From assembly GCA_964442745.1 (NCBI GenBank), contig CAYUAI010000011.1:1-64000 (forward strand): a DNA stretch of 64,000 nt, written 5' to 3'. This document shows, in pieces, positions 34,689 through 44,082 of the stretch. A program made the translations under genes and the position numbers. Origin of the DNA: CAYUAI01 sp964442745 (GTDB taxonomy: Bacteria > Pseudomonadota > Gammaproteobacteria > S012-40). Within the stretch, counting starts at the first letter, position 1. Each line of letters opens with the position of its first letter. Under the pieces are notes generated by a model. That model did no database searches and was not told the DNA's origin. It was given only the letters and a program-made list of their open reading frames with translations.

Positions 34689-35982
34689 ATCGCCCTCGCT
34701 GACTCACTTGTTGGCTCACACGAACTAAATCCACCACCACCTGAGAGTCATTGGTCTTTGATAAAATATCACTGAATTCTGCAGCATTATTGCCAATAAC
34801 AATCGTCTCTGCATACTCAACGATATCGTTAATGCTATCTACCATTAATCGGGAAATATGAGGAATATGATTCAAAATATAGTTTTTATTGGCACCAACT
34901 AGCTTTGCAATATTGACGTTAAAATCGTAAATACGAATATCAAATCCTTTGCCAATTAAATATTCAATCACCGCCACCATTGGGCTTTCTCGCAAATCAT
35001 CGGTACCGGCCTTAAAACTAAAACCTAAGACCCCGACTTTTTTATGCCCTTTATCCATAATAAGATGCAATCCATGCTCAATTTGTTTCTTATTACTTGG
35101 TAAAATAGAATTTAACATCGGCAAATCTAAATCAAGCATACGCCCTTTATAGCTCAATGCACGAATATCTTTAGGAAGGCAAGAGCCACCAAAAGCAAAG
35201 CCTGGCTTCATATAATAGGATGAAATATTCAGCTTGGTATCTTGGCAAAAAATATTCATGACTTGGTGAGCATCAATTTTTAGCGATTTACAAATATTAC
35301 CCATTTCATTCGCAAAGCTAATCTTCAAAGCATGCCACACATTATCGGTATACTTCACCATCTCAGTCACTTCGATACTTGTTTTAATGAGAGGTCCTGG
35401 TAATTTTTGGTAAATTTCCGCCAGAATTTCTCCACTTTTCGCATCCGTCTCACCAATCACCGTTTTAGGTGGATGGTAAAAATCATAAACCGCAGAACCT
35501 TCTCGTAAAAATTCTGGATTATTACAAGCACCAAAATCAATGCCTGCCTTCTTACCGGAATACTTTTCCAAGACAGGTATGACCACATCTCGCATAGTGC
35601 CAGGCAGCATAGTGCTGCGTGCAACCACCACATGAAATCCATGGAATGTTTTCAAGGCGGTACCAATTTCCTTGCAAACATTCCGCACATACTGCAAGTC
35701 TAACGCACCGTTGGCTTGACTCGGGGTGCCAACACAAATCATGGATATTTCAGTTTGTTGAATCGCTTCATTCGCATCCGTCGTTGCCCTCAATTTACCA
35801 CTAGCAACCGACTGCTGAATAATTTCACCAATCTCATTTTCAATAATAGGTGTTTTCCCTTCATTGATTAGATCGACCTTGGTTTGATTCGGATCTACAC
35901 CTATGACATCGTGCCCTTCTTTCGCAAGGCAAGCAGCTGACACGGCTCCCACATACCCCAAGCCAAATAGACTAATTTTCAT
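34669..35982 (-). CDS. algD: nucleotide-sugar 6-dehydrogenase, closest to GDP-mannose dehydrogenase AlgD
   Basis: This 437-residue cytoplasmic enzyme makes a nucleotide-linked uronic acid by four-electron NAD-dependent oxidation. It has an N-terminal Rossmann motif GLGYVGAVSAACLA, a central helix with TEMVKYTDN, and the catalytic Cys in FGGSCLPKD. The combination VGTPSQANGALDL, NNPEFLREGSAVYDF and GGSCLPKDIRAL follows AlgD more than Ugd, so GDP-mannuronate is the likely product; UDP-sugar oxidation is not excluded. No mannose-6-phosphate isomerase or GDP-mannose synthase lies in the window. Confidence 0.85.
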   Translation of the reverse strand: MKISLFGLGYVGAVSAACLAKEGHDVIGVDPNQTKVDLINEGKTPIIENEIGEIIQQSVASGKLRATTDANEAIQQTEISMICVGTPSQANGALDLQYVRNVCKEIGTALKTFHGFHVVVARSTMLPGTMRDVVIPVLEKYSGKKAGIDFGACNNPEFLREGSAVYDFYHPPKTVIGETDAKSGEILAEIYQKLPGPLIKTSIEVTEMVKYTDNVWHALKISFANEMGNICKSLKIDAHQVMNIFCQDTKLNISSYYMKPGFAFGGSCLPKDIRALSYKGRMLDLDLPMLNSILPSNKKQIEHGLHLIMDKGHKKVGVLGFSFKAGTDDLRESPMVAVIEYLIGKGFDIRIYDFNVNIAKLVGANKNYILNHIPHISRLMVDSINDIVEYAETIVIGNNAAEFSDILSKTNDSQVVVDLVRVSQQVSQRGRYDGICW

Positions 35983-36131
35983 TTGAGAATTCCTTTAATC
36001 ATAAACGATATGTCTATCCCTAATTCTTGCTTTCAACTGGCAATAATCAAATAATTCATGATAGCCAACATCAACCTACGCATCTAAATGATGCTGATTA
36101 AAACAGTCTTTTAAAATTAGCGCCCTTATCA

Positions 36132-38141
36132 TTATGAAGCTTTCCTCGCTGACAAAAATGGCTCGAATTCAATTGCCGAAACAAGTTCCGTCTCACCCGA
36201 AATTGTGATGTTCTCGACAACCGTGGTCGTCGGCCTCTTATCATCAAAGCGCCTTGATACCCAACCCGATATCGGTGAGTGGCTGCCTTTATAGATATTG
36301 ATATCATTTTCATGATTCACTGAAAGGCGTATTATTATGCGCCGCCCCTGATTTGAAGCAAGTACCTCGGTATTCTTTATTGAGACCTCACAAGCTTCTG
36401 AAAAATGCCAAAAACGCTCAATGGAATGAGAACCTCGACACAGCAAACGATCAACAATAGCTAAATGCCGCGATTGCCGATGGAACGTGACCTGACGCTC
36501 ATGAGTCACCGAATCCGGCAATTGGTGATAACCATCATGACACGCAGTAATCATCTGTCCGGTTTCATCATCTATCCATTCCCGACAATAAGCATGCGCT
36601 TTGCGTAACCACATGAAGTTACCGCCCGGCTCGGACTGATCTTTTCCATCTACTCGGATAGTATTATGAGCAGAAGTCCCACGAAAATAATCACGCCACA
36701 CCTTTTTGGTATGATAGGCATAAGTCCCTGGGTCAATCAGAAACTCTTTCCCAAAAGCAAATAAGTTTAATGAGAGTGCATCGGCATGGCCATGCGCTGC
36801 AATCGATAGATAACCTAATGGACCGCAATCCACCACACAACGAATTTCATTCTCGGTATCAAAATCTGTCCCTAATAGATAATAGCCCCCTTCGTTAAAA
36901 AAACGTCGTGGCGTCAATGTTGCCGCTTTCGTCATCTTGTCTGGAAATTTCGCCACCACATTCCCCATCAACCAACATGTTTTATCATCAATCGCTTTCG
37001 CTTTGTGAAAAAAATCAGGACGATTAAACAGATGGGCACCCGTCGTAAGCAACGACCGATAAGGACAAAAATTAGCTTGTGGCGCTAAAGTAACGACATA
37101 ACCATCATCCGCGTCCCCCAACATCGGTAAATGACCACCCACATCCATCATTGAAGCAATAAACTCCAGCATACACTCAATACGCTGCCAATAACGTGAT
37201 GAAAAATCCGTATTGTCTGCCTTGCCCGCGAGACCAGCCAGAATGAGAAAATCCAAAACAAATTGCTGGTAAGAAATCGCTTGCTCTAAATTCACGCCAT
37301 CCGTTGCATTTTGTTTAACAGCTTCCGCTTCTAAAATATCATATGCATACGACTTCCAAAACTTACAGTCATGCCAATAAGGCCAGGTTATCGCCGCAAT
37401 AAATAACCCAGAGGCTTCGCCAATCAAGTGATTATTTGCTGATGAATAACGTGACATATGGCCGCGAATAAAATGACAATGTTGATATATCGACTTGCGC
37501 CATTTATCGAGTAACTGTTGCCCCTCGGTATCGTGAAAAAGTAAACTCTGACGACCACCAACCAGCTGCCAAACAATCGACCAATTAATCAGCCGAATAG
37601 CCAGTTCTAAAGAGCTAGTCCAGTTCGGCCCCATCAGATAAGGGCATTGTTCAAACCATGAGTTCAACTGATTCGCTAACCCGACCAAATATCGACGATC
37701 TCGGGAAAGTGCATACGCTTGAGCAATCCCCACCAACTGAAGATGGCGATTAGGTTCCCACAAATACTTAATGTCCCCAACCAGCTTGGCATCCCGATAA
37801 TTCAGTGATTTCCCAAACACTAGCGGGGCAAAGATACCGGTACGTGGATCACGATTCCATTGGGGTATGTCACCAAGCTCAGCATCCTCAAGCGAAAAAA
37901 CCCTCATTTGGCCTACTAACAACTGATCAGCTAAGCGAATATAGTCGAGTGGTGCCACGGCAGCTTTAGTGGTTAACCACCGCACACTTTGCTTGCTCTC
38001 ATCTGGGATTGGTATTTTTTTCACGGTGACCAAACCATATCGTTGAACCACGCTATACCCTATTTGCTGAAACCGATAACCAATCTCAAGCAACGACATA
38101 CATCGAAACCTGTTCACAAACCACGTTATTTTTTTAACCAT
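36132..38141 (-). CDS. heparinase II/III-like polysaccharide lyase
   Basis: This protein of about 669 residues has an all-alpha N-terminal toroid (WNRDPRTG, NYRDAKLVGDIKYLWEPNRHLQ) and a C-terminal beta-sandwich of heparinase II/III type (AAHGHADALSLNLFAFGKEFLIDPGTYAY, RDYFRGTSAHNTIRVDG). The His and Tyr of these stretches correspond to catalytic residues of the PL12/PL21 group. In exopolysaccharide loci such enzymes trim or depolymerise the uronate-containing polymer. No signal peptide is visible from the ATG at 38141, so export is unclear. The longer start at 38180 adds 13 residues. Confidence 0.85.
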   Translation of the reverse strand: MVKKITWFVNRFRCMSLLEIGYRFQQIGYSVVQRYGLVTVKKIPIPDESKQSVRWLTTKAAVAPLDYIRLADQLLVGQMRVFSLEDAELGDIPQWNRDPRTGIFAPLVFGKSLNYRDAKLVGDIKYLWEPNRHLQLVGIAQAYALSRDRRYLVGLANQLNSWFEQCPYLMGPNWTSSLELAIRLINWSIVWQLVGGRQSLLFHDTEGQQLLDKWRKSIYQHCHFIRGHMSRYSSANNHLIGEASGLFIAAITWPYWHDCKFWKSYAYDILEAEAVKQNATDGVNLEQAISYQQFVLDFLILAGLAGKADNTDFSSRYWQRIECMLEFIASMMDVGGHLPMLGDADDGYVVTLAPQANFCPYRSLLTTGAHLFNRPDFFHKAKAIDDKTCWLMGNVVAKFPDKMTKAATLTPRRFFNEGGYYLLGTDFDTENEIRCVVDCGPLGYLSIAAHGHADALSLNLFAFGKEFLIDPGTYAYHTKKVWRDYFRGTSAHNTIRVDGKDQSEPGGNFMWLRKAHAYCREWIDDETGQMITACHDGYHQLPDSVTHERQVTFHRQSRHLAIVDRLLCRGSHSIERFWHFSEACEVSIKNTEVLASNQGRRIIIRLSVNHENDINIYKGSHSPISGWVSRRFDDKRPTTTVVENITISGETELVSAIEFEPFLSARKAS

Positions 38142-38601
38142 TCTATTACTAACAACTGAACAATTACCCGGTAAGCACATTTATCAATATGACAGCGATA
38201 AATTAGCAACTACAAAACCCCTCTAAATGCATGCCATGCTTGAATCGTCCTTTATCGAATAAATATTATTGACGATAATGCACAAAATAAAAGCATTAAG
38301 ATGGTTTTATGATTAAACTATTTTGTTATGCTGAGAAAGAAGCTAAAGAAGTTAAAGCAATCATTATATGCACATGATCAGCCTTCGAGGTAACATCAGA
38401 CGATACATCTTCACATCGCATGATATTCTAATGTTTATTTCTATGCTAGTAAAATGAATAAATTTTTTTATAGTTAGTTAGTCAACGAGAATATTATTTT
38501 AGTTTTTGATCGCGAATGACAAAGATTACCTCTATCATTCTATTCATGCAAGTCATTTTTTATTTTTCACCAGCGATAGCTCTCCATTCTCGAACAGCCA
38601 C
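38142..38601. other. intergenic gap within the polysaccharide locus
   Basis: About 460 AT-rich bases separate two minus-strand genes. No ORF, repeat family member or RNA gene is recognised. The gap is long enough to hold a promoter for the heparinase-dehydrogenase-glycosyltransferase group. Confidence 0.4.
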
Positions 38602-39627
38602 CTAGCTACGTGACATCAAACGGCTTACCCGTCGAGCGAGATAAGGTAACACGGGGCCTGTGTTCTGTTTATTCGCCAATAATGCGTGACGCATGGAAAA
38701 TGGCATCGACAACAGTAAACCAATCAATTTTGCAGAATTAATTTTTGACTTTGCGACTTGATAACCCCACTGTTGCATTTCAGGTTTGGCAATTTTTTGC
38801 GCTAGCCAGACTTCTTCTGGGGAAAGTCGGTGTACCCATTTCCCCACCGATGAAGTATACACTCCGCTTTGGTTCTTTTTATCGGAACTGTTACTAAAAT
38901 CAATATTTAACATATCTGGTTGGTATTTTTCATTGATCATAGCACATACATCTTTGACAGTGGATTCCGTTTCAGTCACTAATTTTTCATAAGGAATCAA
39001 CAGGATATTATCCTTAGACACCTTTGATTGAATCAATGCTACTGTCCGCATACTTGCTTTCCATAACAACGAAGTCACTATCGGATGATATAATTTTTTT
39101 ATTCTCTGCTCCTGCTCACGAGCCGTCGCCTTCCATTTATTTTTATATGAATCCAGAAAATCTCGAATATCTCGCGCACAAACAATGATCTTCGCATCCG
39201 GGTAAAACGTGAGAATCTCATCAATATAAAAAATATCTTTCGGCGCATTATTGCCCCAACGTCGCTTCCCCTCAGACAACATTTGCAATTGCATAAACTT
39301 GGAAAATATTTCCTGATATGTATGACAAGCATCCGTGAGTTGCTCGACTAAAGCCGCCTGATCGATCATTTTATCGATGCGCAACTGATCATCCGGTTCA
39401 TTATATCGACGATAAATGCTTAACAAGCGTTCAATTATACGCTGACGCGCAACGCGATCACTCGCAAGATCTCCATATTGGTTTCGCTTTGCATAGATAT
39501 CGAAAAAAAAATGGGTTTCACCCGGCATAAAAATATTAGGATGTTGACCAAGAATCCTGGCAACTAATGTGGTTCCCGATCGCGGTGTTCCAACAATAAA
39601 TACCGGCGCTATCATTGCTGTGTCCAT
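38602..39627 (-). CDS. PAPS-dependent sulfotransferase
   Basis: This 341-residue protein carries the 5'-phosphosulfate loop FIVGTPRSGTTLVARILG near its start and the 3'-phosphate region around KIIVCARDIRDFLDSYKNKW. These are the hallmarks of the Sulfotransfer_3 family, which transfers sulfate from PAPS to sugars or other hydroxyls. The ATG at 39627 has GGAGG at 11-base spacing and comes one base after the preceding stop; an ATG at 39645 has no such box. It is likely to sulfate the polysaccharide or a glycolipid intermediate in the cytoplasm. Confidence 0.85.
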   Translation of the reverse strand: MDTAMIAPVFIVGTPRSGTTLVARILGQHPNIFMPGETHFFFDIYAKRNQYGDLASDRVARQRIIERLLSIYRRYNEPDDQLRIDKMIDQAALVEQLTDACHTYQEIFSKFMQLQMLSEGKRRWGNNAPKDIFYIDEILTFYPDAKIIVCARDIRDFLDSYKNKWKATAREQEQRIKKLYHPIVTSLLWKASMRTVALIQSKVSKDNILLIPYEKLVTETESTVKDVCAMINEKYQPDMLNIDFSNSSDKKNQSGVYTSSVGKWVHRLSPEEVWLAQKIAKPEMQQWGYQVAKSKINSAKLIGLLLSMPFSMRHALLANKQNTGPVLPYLARRVSRLMSRS

Positions 39628-39628
39628 A

Positions 39629-40750
39629 TTATAACTGTCCTCCATTAATCACGGCCATATATATAGCCTCCATTTCCTTAGTCATCACCTGTGCTTCATA
39701 ATTTCCCCAAGCCTGACATCGGTTGATTTGTGAAATTTGTGACATACGCCCACGATCTTTTAACAAAAAGCATATTGCTTGTTCAACCGTCTGTGAGGTT
39801 ACCTGATTTAATAACACACCATTTTCACCGTCGCGAAAAAAATCTCCTATCCCGCCGGCGGTCGTTGTCACCACTGGCAGTCCTGCGGCCATTGCTTCCA
39901 GTAATACCACGGGACATCCTTCACCGTAATAGGTCGGAAAGACGAAAATATCTGCCTCCATGAACACTTGTACTTTGTCTTTATCGCGTAAATAACCGGT
40001 AAAAATTACCGACGAAATTAGATGATTTTCTTTAACCCAGGTCTTCATCGCATTCAATTCTGGCCCATCTCCTACCATCAGCAAACGTGCTTGAGTATCA
40101 TATTTTTTTAATTCTAAAAAGGCATCAAACAATTCATAGATGCCTTTTTCTCGCACAAAACGTGACATAAAAAGAAGCGTTGCTCCCCGCTTGTTCGTTT
40201 GCTGTCTAGCATCACTGAATAATTTTCCATCAAACATGGTCGTTGTCACTTTAATCTTGTCTGCATTTATGCCTATTTTTACCAATCCCTGTTTAAACTG
40301 ATTCGCCAATACTAAAAAACCGACCGCTCGACCAAAAACATGGTTAAAAATGAATTTATATAGTCGATAAGTCGCGATTTTTTCTGCTAGGCGAATATTC
40401 CAGCCATGAATAAATATCAGTATCCGCGCACGAGAGAATAAAGAAACAACGAGTATATATAGGCCATCTCTGAGCAGTGATCGCATATTAAGCGACGGAT
40501 TGATGTGTACCATTTCTATATTATCATTATGCAATTTTCTAATTAAACGAAAGCTCTTAATAAATGGACTGAAAAAATCGAAGAGACTGAGCTTTGCTCC
40601 GAATTCCCGCCCGATAAAAAAATAGGAATAATACTCGGGTTGAGTGAATGTTCGTGATAAAGTTTCAAGATAGTTAACAACGCCCCCTTGATAACGAAAA
40701 TCTCTTGATATAATAATAATCCGCTGGTTTAGCGATGCATTGTGGTTCAT
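39629..40750 (-). CDS. GT4-family glycosyltransferase
   Basis: This protein has about 373 residues from the ATG at 40750. The N-terminal GT-B domain starts RIIIISRDFRYQGGVVNYLE. The C-terminal domain has FMSRFVREKGIYELFDAF, MVGDGPELN and the donor-binding FPTYYGEGCPVVLLEAMAAGLPVV, the E-x7-E motif of GT4. An earlier ATG at 40840 would add 30 residues before the first strand. It is followed by a sulfotransferase gene with a one-base gap, so the two are co-expressed. Confidence 0.87.
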   Translation of the reverse strand: MNHNASLNQRIIIISRDFRYQGGVVNYLETLSRTFTQPEYYSYFFIGREFGAKLSLFDFFSPFIKSFRLIRKLHNDNIEMVHINPSLNMRSLLRDGLYILVVSLFSRARILIFIHGWNIRLAEKIATYRLYKFIFNHVFGRAVGFLVLANQFKQGLVKIGINADKIKVTTTMFDGKLFSDARQQTNKRGATLLFMSRFVREKGIYELFDAFLELKKYDTQARLLMVGDGPELNAMKTWVKENHLISSVIFTGYLRDKDKVQVFMEADIFVFPTYYGEGCPVVLLEAMAAGLPVVTTTAGGIGDFFRDGENGVLLNQVTSQTVEQAICFLLKDRGRMSQISQINRCQAWGNYEAQVMTKEMEAIYMAVINGGQL

Positions 40751-40930
40751 ATCGATTTTTGATTTTGAGTGATGTTTGCTTGATTCAAATGCAAGCAGCT
40801 TGTTGGTATTGGCGAGTTTTATTGCACCTAACCCATTCAATATGGTATGACTTAATGAAATTTTTATTCTATGAATAGACTATCACAGCATTGCCGATCC
40901 GTACACGTTTAGATATACTCATTCCTGCTG

Positions 40931-41064
40931 GGTAAGTTTAAATTGATTTCAGAGAACAATAGATGGGTAACGTGGATTAAGCGTAGCGAATCCACGCTAC
41001 CTGGAGAAAAGATGAGGTAGCGGTATTTTTTAATGATTTTTCCTGAAATCAGTTTAAACTTACC
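40931..41064. repeat. MITE-like element, GGTAAGTTTAAA family, short copy with both ends
   Basis: GGTAAGTTTAAATTGATTTCAG at the left and CTGAAATCAGTTTAAACTTACC at the right are inverted repeats with one mismatch. A single GTGGATTAAGCGTAGCGAATCCAC palindrome lies between. At 134 bp it lacks the middle section of the 24885 copy. It sits between two glycosyltransferase genes. The following 130 bases up to 41195 hold an unassigned stretch that weakly recalls the GGAATGGGC family. Confidence 0.8.
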
Positions 41065-41195
41065 CTGACGGACGTAGGTGTTGATCGTGCGGCAATCTTT
41101 GCTCTCTGCGAAACGCGACAACGGCATGGAGGTAGGAGATAGAGCAACTCAGGAGACAACGTCGAGACACGAACACCGCCGCTTTAAATGATTCA

Positions 41196-42302
41196 CTACG
41201 GGTCTGCCATCACTTGCATTATCCGCTTGGCATTATCCAGTGAAAAATATTGGGACGCCAGCGCTTGAGAATTATTAGCCATATCTTCGATGCGCTCACC
41301 ATTCGCGATCAAGTCAATCATCTCTGCAAGTAAGCCTTCATAGCTATTCACACAGATGCCATACTTCCCTGTCTGTAACAAATCATCGACGTCCACCCCC
41401 AGGCTAATCACAGGTACTTTTCTCATCCAGGCTTGAATAAACGTATTAGGGAATCCTTCAGCAATACTGGTGTTCACAAATAAATGTGCACCACTGAGGA
41501 TACGATTGACTTCCGCTAATGACTGCTCACCATGATAATATAGATTGTTCATTTTCGATATTTTATCCAGCAACGCTCCATATTGCCTTGGGTTTCCCGG
41601 CCGACCGATCATTTCTAGTTTAACGTCGTCCATATACGCCAAATCCTCCGCCAGCTTAACAAAAATTTCTGGTCGTTTCATTGGTTTAAAATTTCCGATC
41701 CATACGATTTTCATGCCCTTTGCTTTAGCAGGCGACTCCGTCGGTTTCGGTTGGAAATTGTGTATCACTGCATCAGCCTGGCGACCATAATGTTTCTGTA
41801 GAAAATCGTTTTGACGCTGTGTCTGAGCAATAATTTTATGGGTACCTTTGATACCATATTGCCCAATTTTTTGATCAATTAGTTTGTTGACAATATTTTT
41901 TCTCAATGAGGGTATAAATGGCTGCACATCATCATCATGAGCAATATGCCATATCATTGTTTTATGATATTTTTTGGCGTAATAGGCAGTGATCCCTGTA
42001 TAAGCATTCAACACTCGTTGATAAAGAATATCTGGGTTGATTTTTTTTAACACACGATAAAGATCAAACGCGTCTAAATACAGAGGAAATTTTTTTGAAT
42101 TTCTGCCACCACCTACCGGGATAATGTGATATCCATCGGGAATATATCTTGTGTCCACATCACGCGATAAATAATAGATTTCATAATCATTAGTCAATAT
42201 GAGTTCATCAATAATACATTTTGCTTGATACTGGGCACCACCAAATGTTGCCGCCCAATGAGAACTGACCACCACACAAAGTTTTTTCTTTTTATGATCC
42301 AT
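41196..42302 (-). CDS. GT4-family glycosyltransferase
   Basis: This protein has about 368 residues from the ATG at 42302. It opens LCVVVSSHWAATFGGAQYQA and carries KIVWIGNFKPMKRPEIFVKLA, MIGRPGNPRQYG and FVNTSIAEGFPNTFIQAWMRKVPVISLG, the C-terminal donor-binding region of GT4 enzymes. A longer reading from 42371 would run 34 bases into the preceding gene and adds unconserved residues. The substrate is unknown. Confidence 0.87.
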   Translation of the reverse strand: MDHKKKKLCVVVSSHWAATFGGAQYQAKCIIDELILTNDYEIYYLSRDVDTRYIPDGYHIIPVGGGRNSKKFPLYLDAFDLYRVLKKINPDILYQRVLNAYTGITAYYAKKYHKTMIWHIAHDDDVQPFIPSLRKNIVNKLIDQKIGQYGIKGTHKIIAQTQRQNDFLQKHYGRQADAVIHNFQPKPTESPAKAKGMKIVWIGNFKPMKRPEIFVKLAEDLAYMDDVKLEMIGRPGNPRQYGALLDKISKMNNLYYHGEQSLAEVNRILSGAHLFVNTSIAEGFPNTFIQAWMRKVPVISLGVDVDDLLQTGKYGICVNSYEGLLAEMIDLIANGERIEDMANNSQALASQYFSLDNAKRIMQVMADP

Positions 42303-42337
42303 AAAACTGTCAATCCAACGTCCTTTGATTTGAACCC

Positions 42338-43975
42338 CTACGGTAATACCCCGAGCAATTGGCAACCACAACCGTAATCACGATAGCCTTCTGTTGCATG
42401 AAGTAATTGACTCTGACTTTCTAAAAACCGAACACCAGAATCGATAAAGCGGCCATTATTTTTAAGGTTAAAGACTTGTTTAAAGTCATCGAGCTTATAG
42501 GCACCCGCTCGTTTCACAAAAAATTCTTTACCACTCGCACTGGCCACCCACCAGATATTATCATCAAAAACAGCGCCTGTTTCTGCTGATTTTCGTCCTT
42601 TAAGGAAACGTAACAATCGCACCTCTTTGCCATGCACTTGAGAGATAATAATATTTTTTCTAAAAAGTACTTGCTTAGACCTTTCTTGTATGTCAATCAC
42701 CGAACCGCGCCCTGATTCCCCTTGAATAACCGTATTGTTTTCAAGAACCACCTCATTGGCATCGCGTATCACGATTTGATGGTATTTACCATTAGCAAAA
42801 AGACTATTGCGAACCACTACGGCCATTGATCTACCCACAACCAATCCGCCCACATAACCATCATTTATGCTCGCATGTCCTTCAATACGCACATTCCTTG
42901 CTCCATGACCAATCGATATTCCTGAATCATGATTGTTAAAGGTTAAGTTATTTCGAGCAACGATCTGGCGACCTGACACAATATCAATACCTTGTTCTTG
43001 GCAAGCAGAAATGACATTACCTTCAATCAAATGATTACGCCCAATGGAATTACCCTGCTGATCGTCATGCAAAGTAATACCATCATTGGTCGCTACATAC
43101 TGAATACTGCAGGCTTTAATTATGGTATTTTTAACGGGATGATCACCACCGCCACTAATTATTATCCCATTGTTCATAATATCACTGATATTACAGAACT
43201 TAATGGCAATATCTGATCCACCTCGCGCAACGGAAATCCCATTATTCCCAGCATACCGCACCGTCACTCGTGACACCGAGATATTTTGTGAGTCATTCAC
43301 AATACTGATGGCGTTATTTCCAGTAAACATCGCCGTGATATTTTTTAACTTAAGATTTCGTACCGCAACGATGCCTACCGCTTGTTTTCTCACAAGCCCT
43401 TCGATATGGCTATTCGATAACGTCTCCCCCGCCATTGGTCGGTATTTAATATGACGTTTCGATTTATCATAATGCCATTGGCCGGGTAACAATTTTTGTT
43501 CTCCCGTCACCTGATCACGCTCAATTAATGAAAAAACCCCATTTTCTTTCCATTGCTTCACATGGGATAACCACAATCCCGACGGTTTCATTATATTAAA
43601 GATCCAATGCTTTCCGCTGACGACCCAACGCTGCCCACCGCCGGCAGTCAAATCAGTCCAATCATCCAGACCCACAAGAACAGGATCTGAATTTCCTGGC
43701 TCACCGCTAATTTCAATGGTCTTCAACGCATTGCCAAGACCATGAAGATAAAGCGGCTCTCGATAAGGATGCATTGGCCCATGAGAAACAATGATTAAAT
43801 GATCACCCGCGACCAATTGTTTTACTGCATAATTCAAACTTTTCCATGGAGCTGAGCGAACACCACTGCTTTTATTATCACCCTGAATATTGTCGACATA
43901 GTAGGCTGCATGGCCATGTGAAGCGTAAGGCTTGCCGTATAAAATGATGACAACGAAAAATAGTCTTACACCCAT
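42338..43975 (-). CDS. secreted right-handed parallel beta-helix protein
   Basis: This protein has about 545 residues. The ATG at 43975 gives a signal peptide (GVRLFFVVIILYGKPYASHGHA). After AAYYVDNIQGDNKSSG, a start common to such proteins, come many coils of about 22 residues with Asn/Asp turns (NNGISVARGGSDIAIKFCNI, NNGIIISGGGD), the pattern of PL6/PL9/GH28-like and C5-epimerase-like beta-helices. It may cleave, epimerise or bind the exopolysaccharide in the periplasm. An ATG at 44053 is an alternative start. Confidence 0.82.
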   Translation of the reverse strand: MGVRLFFVVIILYGKPYASHGHAAYYVDNIQGDNKSSGVRSAPWKSLNYAVKQLVAGDHLIIVSHGPMHPYREPLYLHGLGNALKTIEISGEPGNSDPVLVGLDDWTDLTAGGGQRWVVSGKHWIFNIMKPSGLWLSHVKQWKENGVFSLIERDQVTGEQKLLPGQWHYDKSKRHIKYRPMAGETLSNSHIEGLVRKQAVGIVAVRNLKLKNITAMFTGNNAISIVNDSQNISVSRVTVRYAGNNGISVARGGSDIAIKFCNISDIMNNGIIISGGGDHPVKNTIIKACSIQYVATNDGITLHDDQQGNSIGRNHLIEGNVISACQEQGIDIVSGRQIVARNNLTFNNHDSGISIGHGARNVRIEGHASINDGYVGGLVVGRSMAVVVRNSLFANGKYHQIVIRDANEVVLENNTVIQGESGRGSVIDIQERSKQVLFRKNIIISQVHGKEVRLLRFLKGRKSAETGAVFDDNIWWVASASGKEFFVKRAGAYKLDDFKQVFNLKNNGRFIDSGVRFLESQSQLLHATEGYRDYGCGCQLLGVLP

Positions 43976-44082
43976 ACGATAGGAACTCCGGCCTAACAGA
44001 GAAAAAATTTTTAAAAAATGCAGAAAATTAATACGAATAGTTGGCACCAACAACCGAATGAGAAGTTTCCGTGGTATAAAAA

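Noticed and set aside
40909..41127. 72-codon minus-strand ORF across the short repeat element
   Set aside because: It consists of the repeat element read through, with no coding signal.
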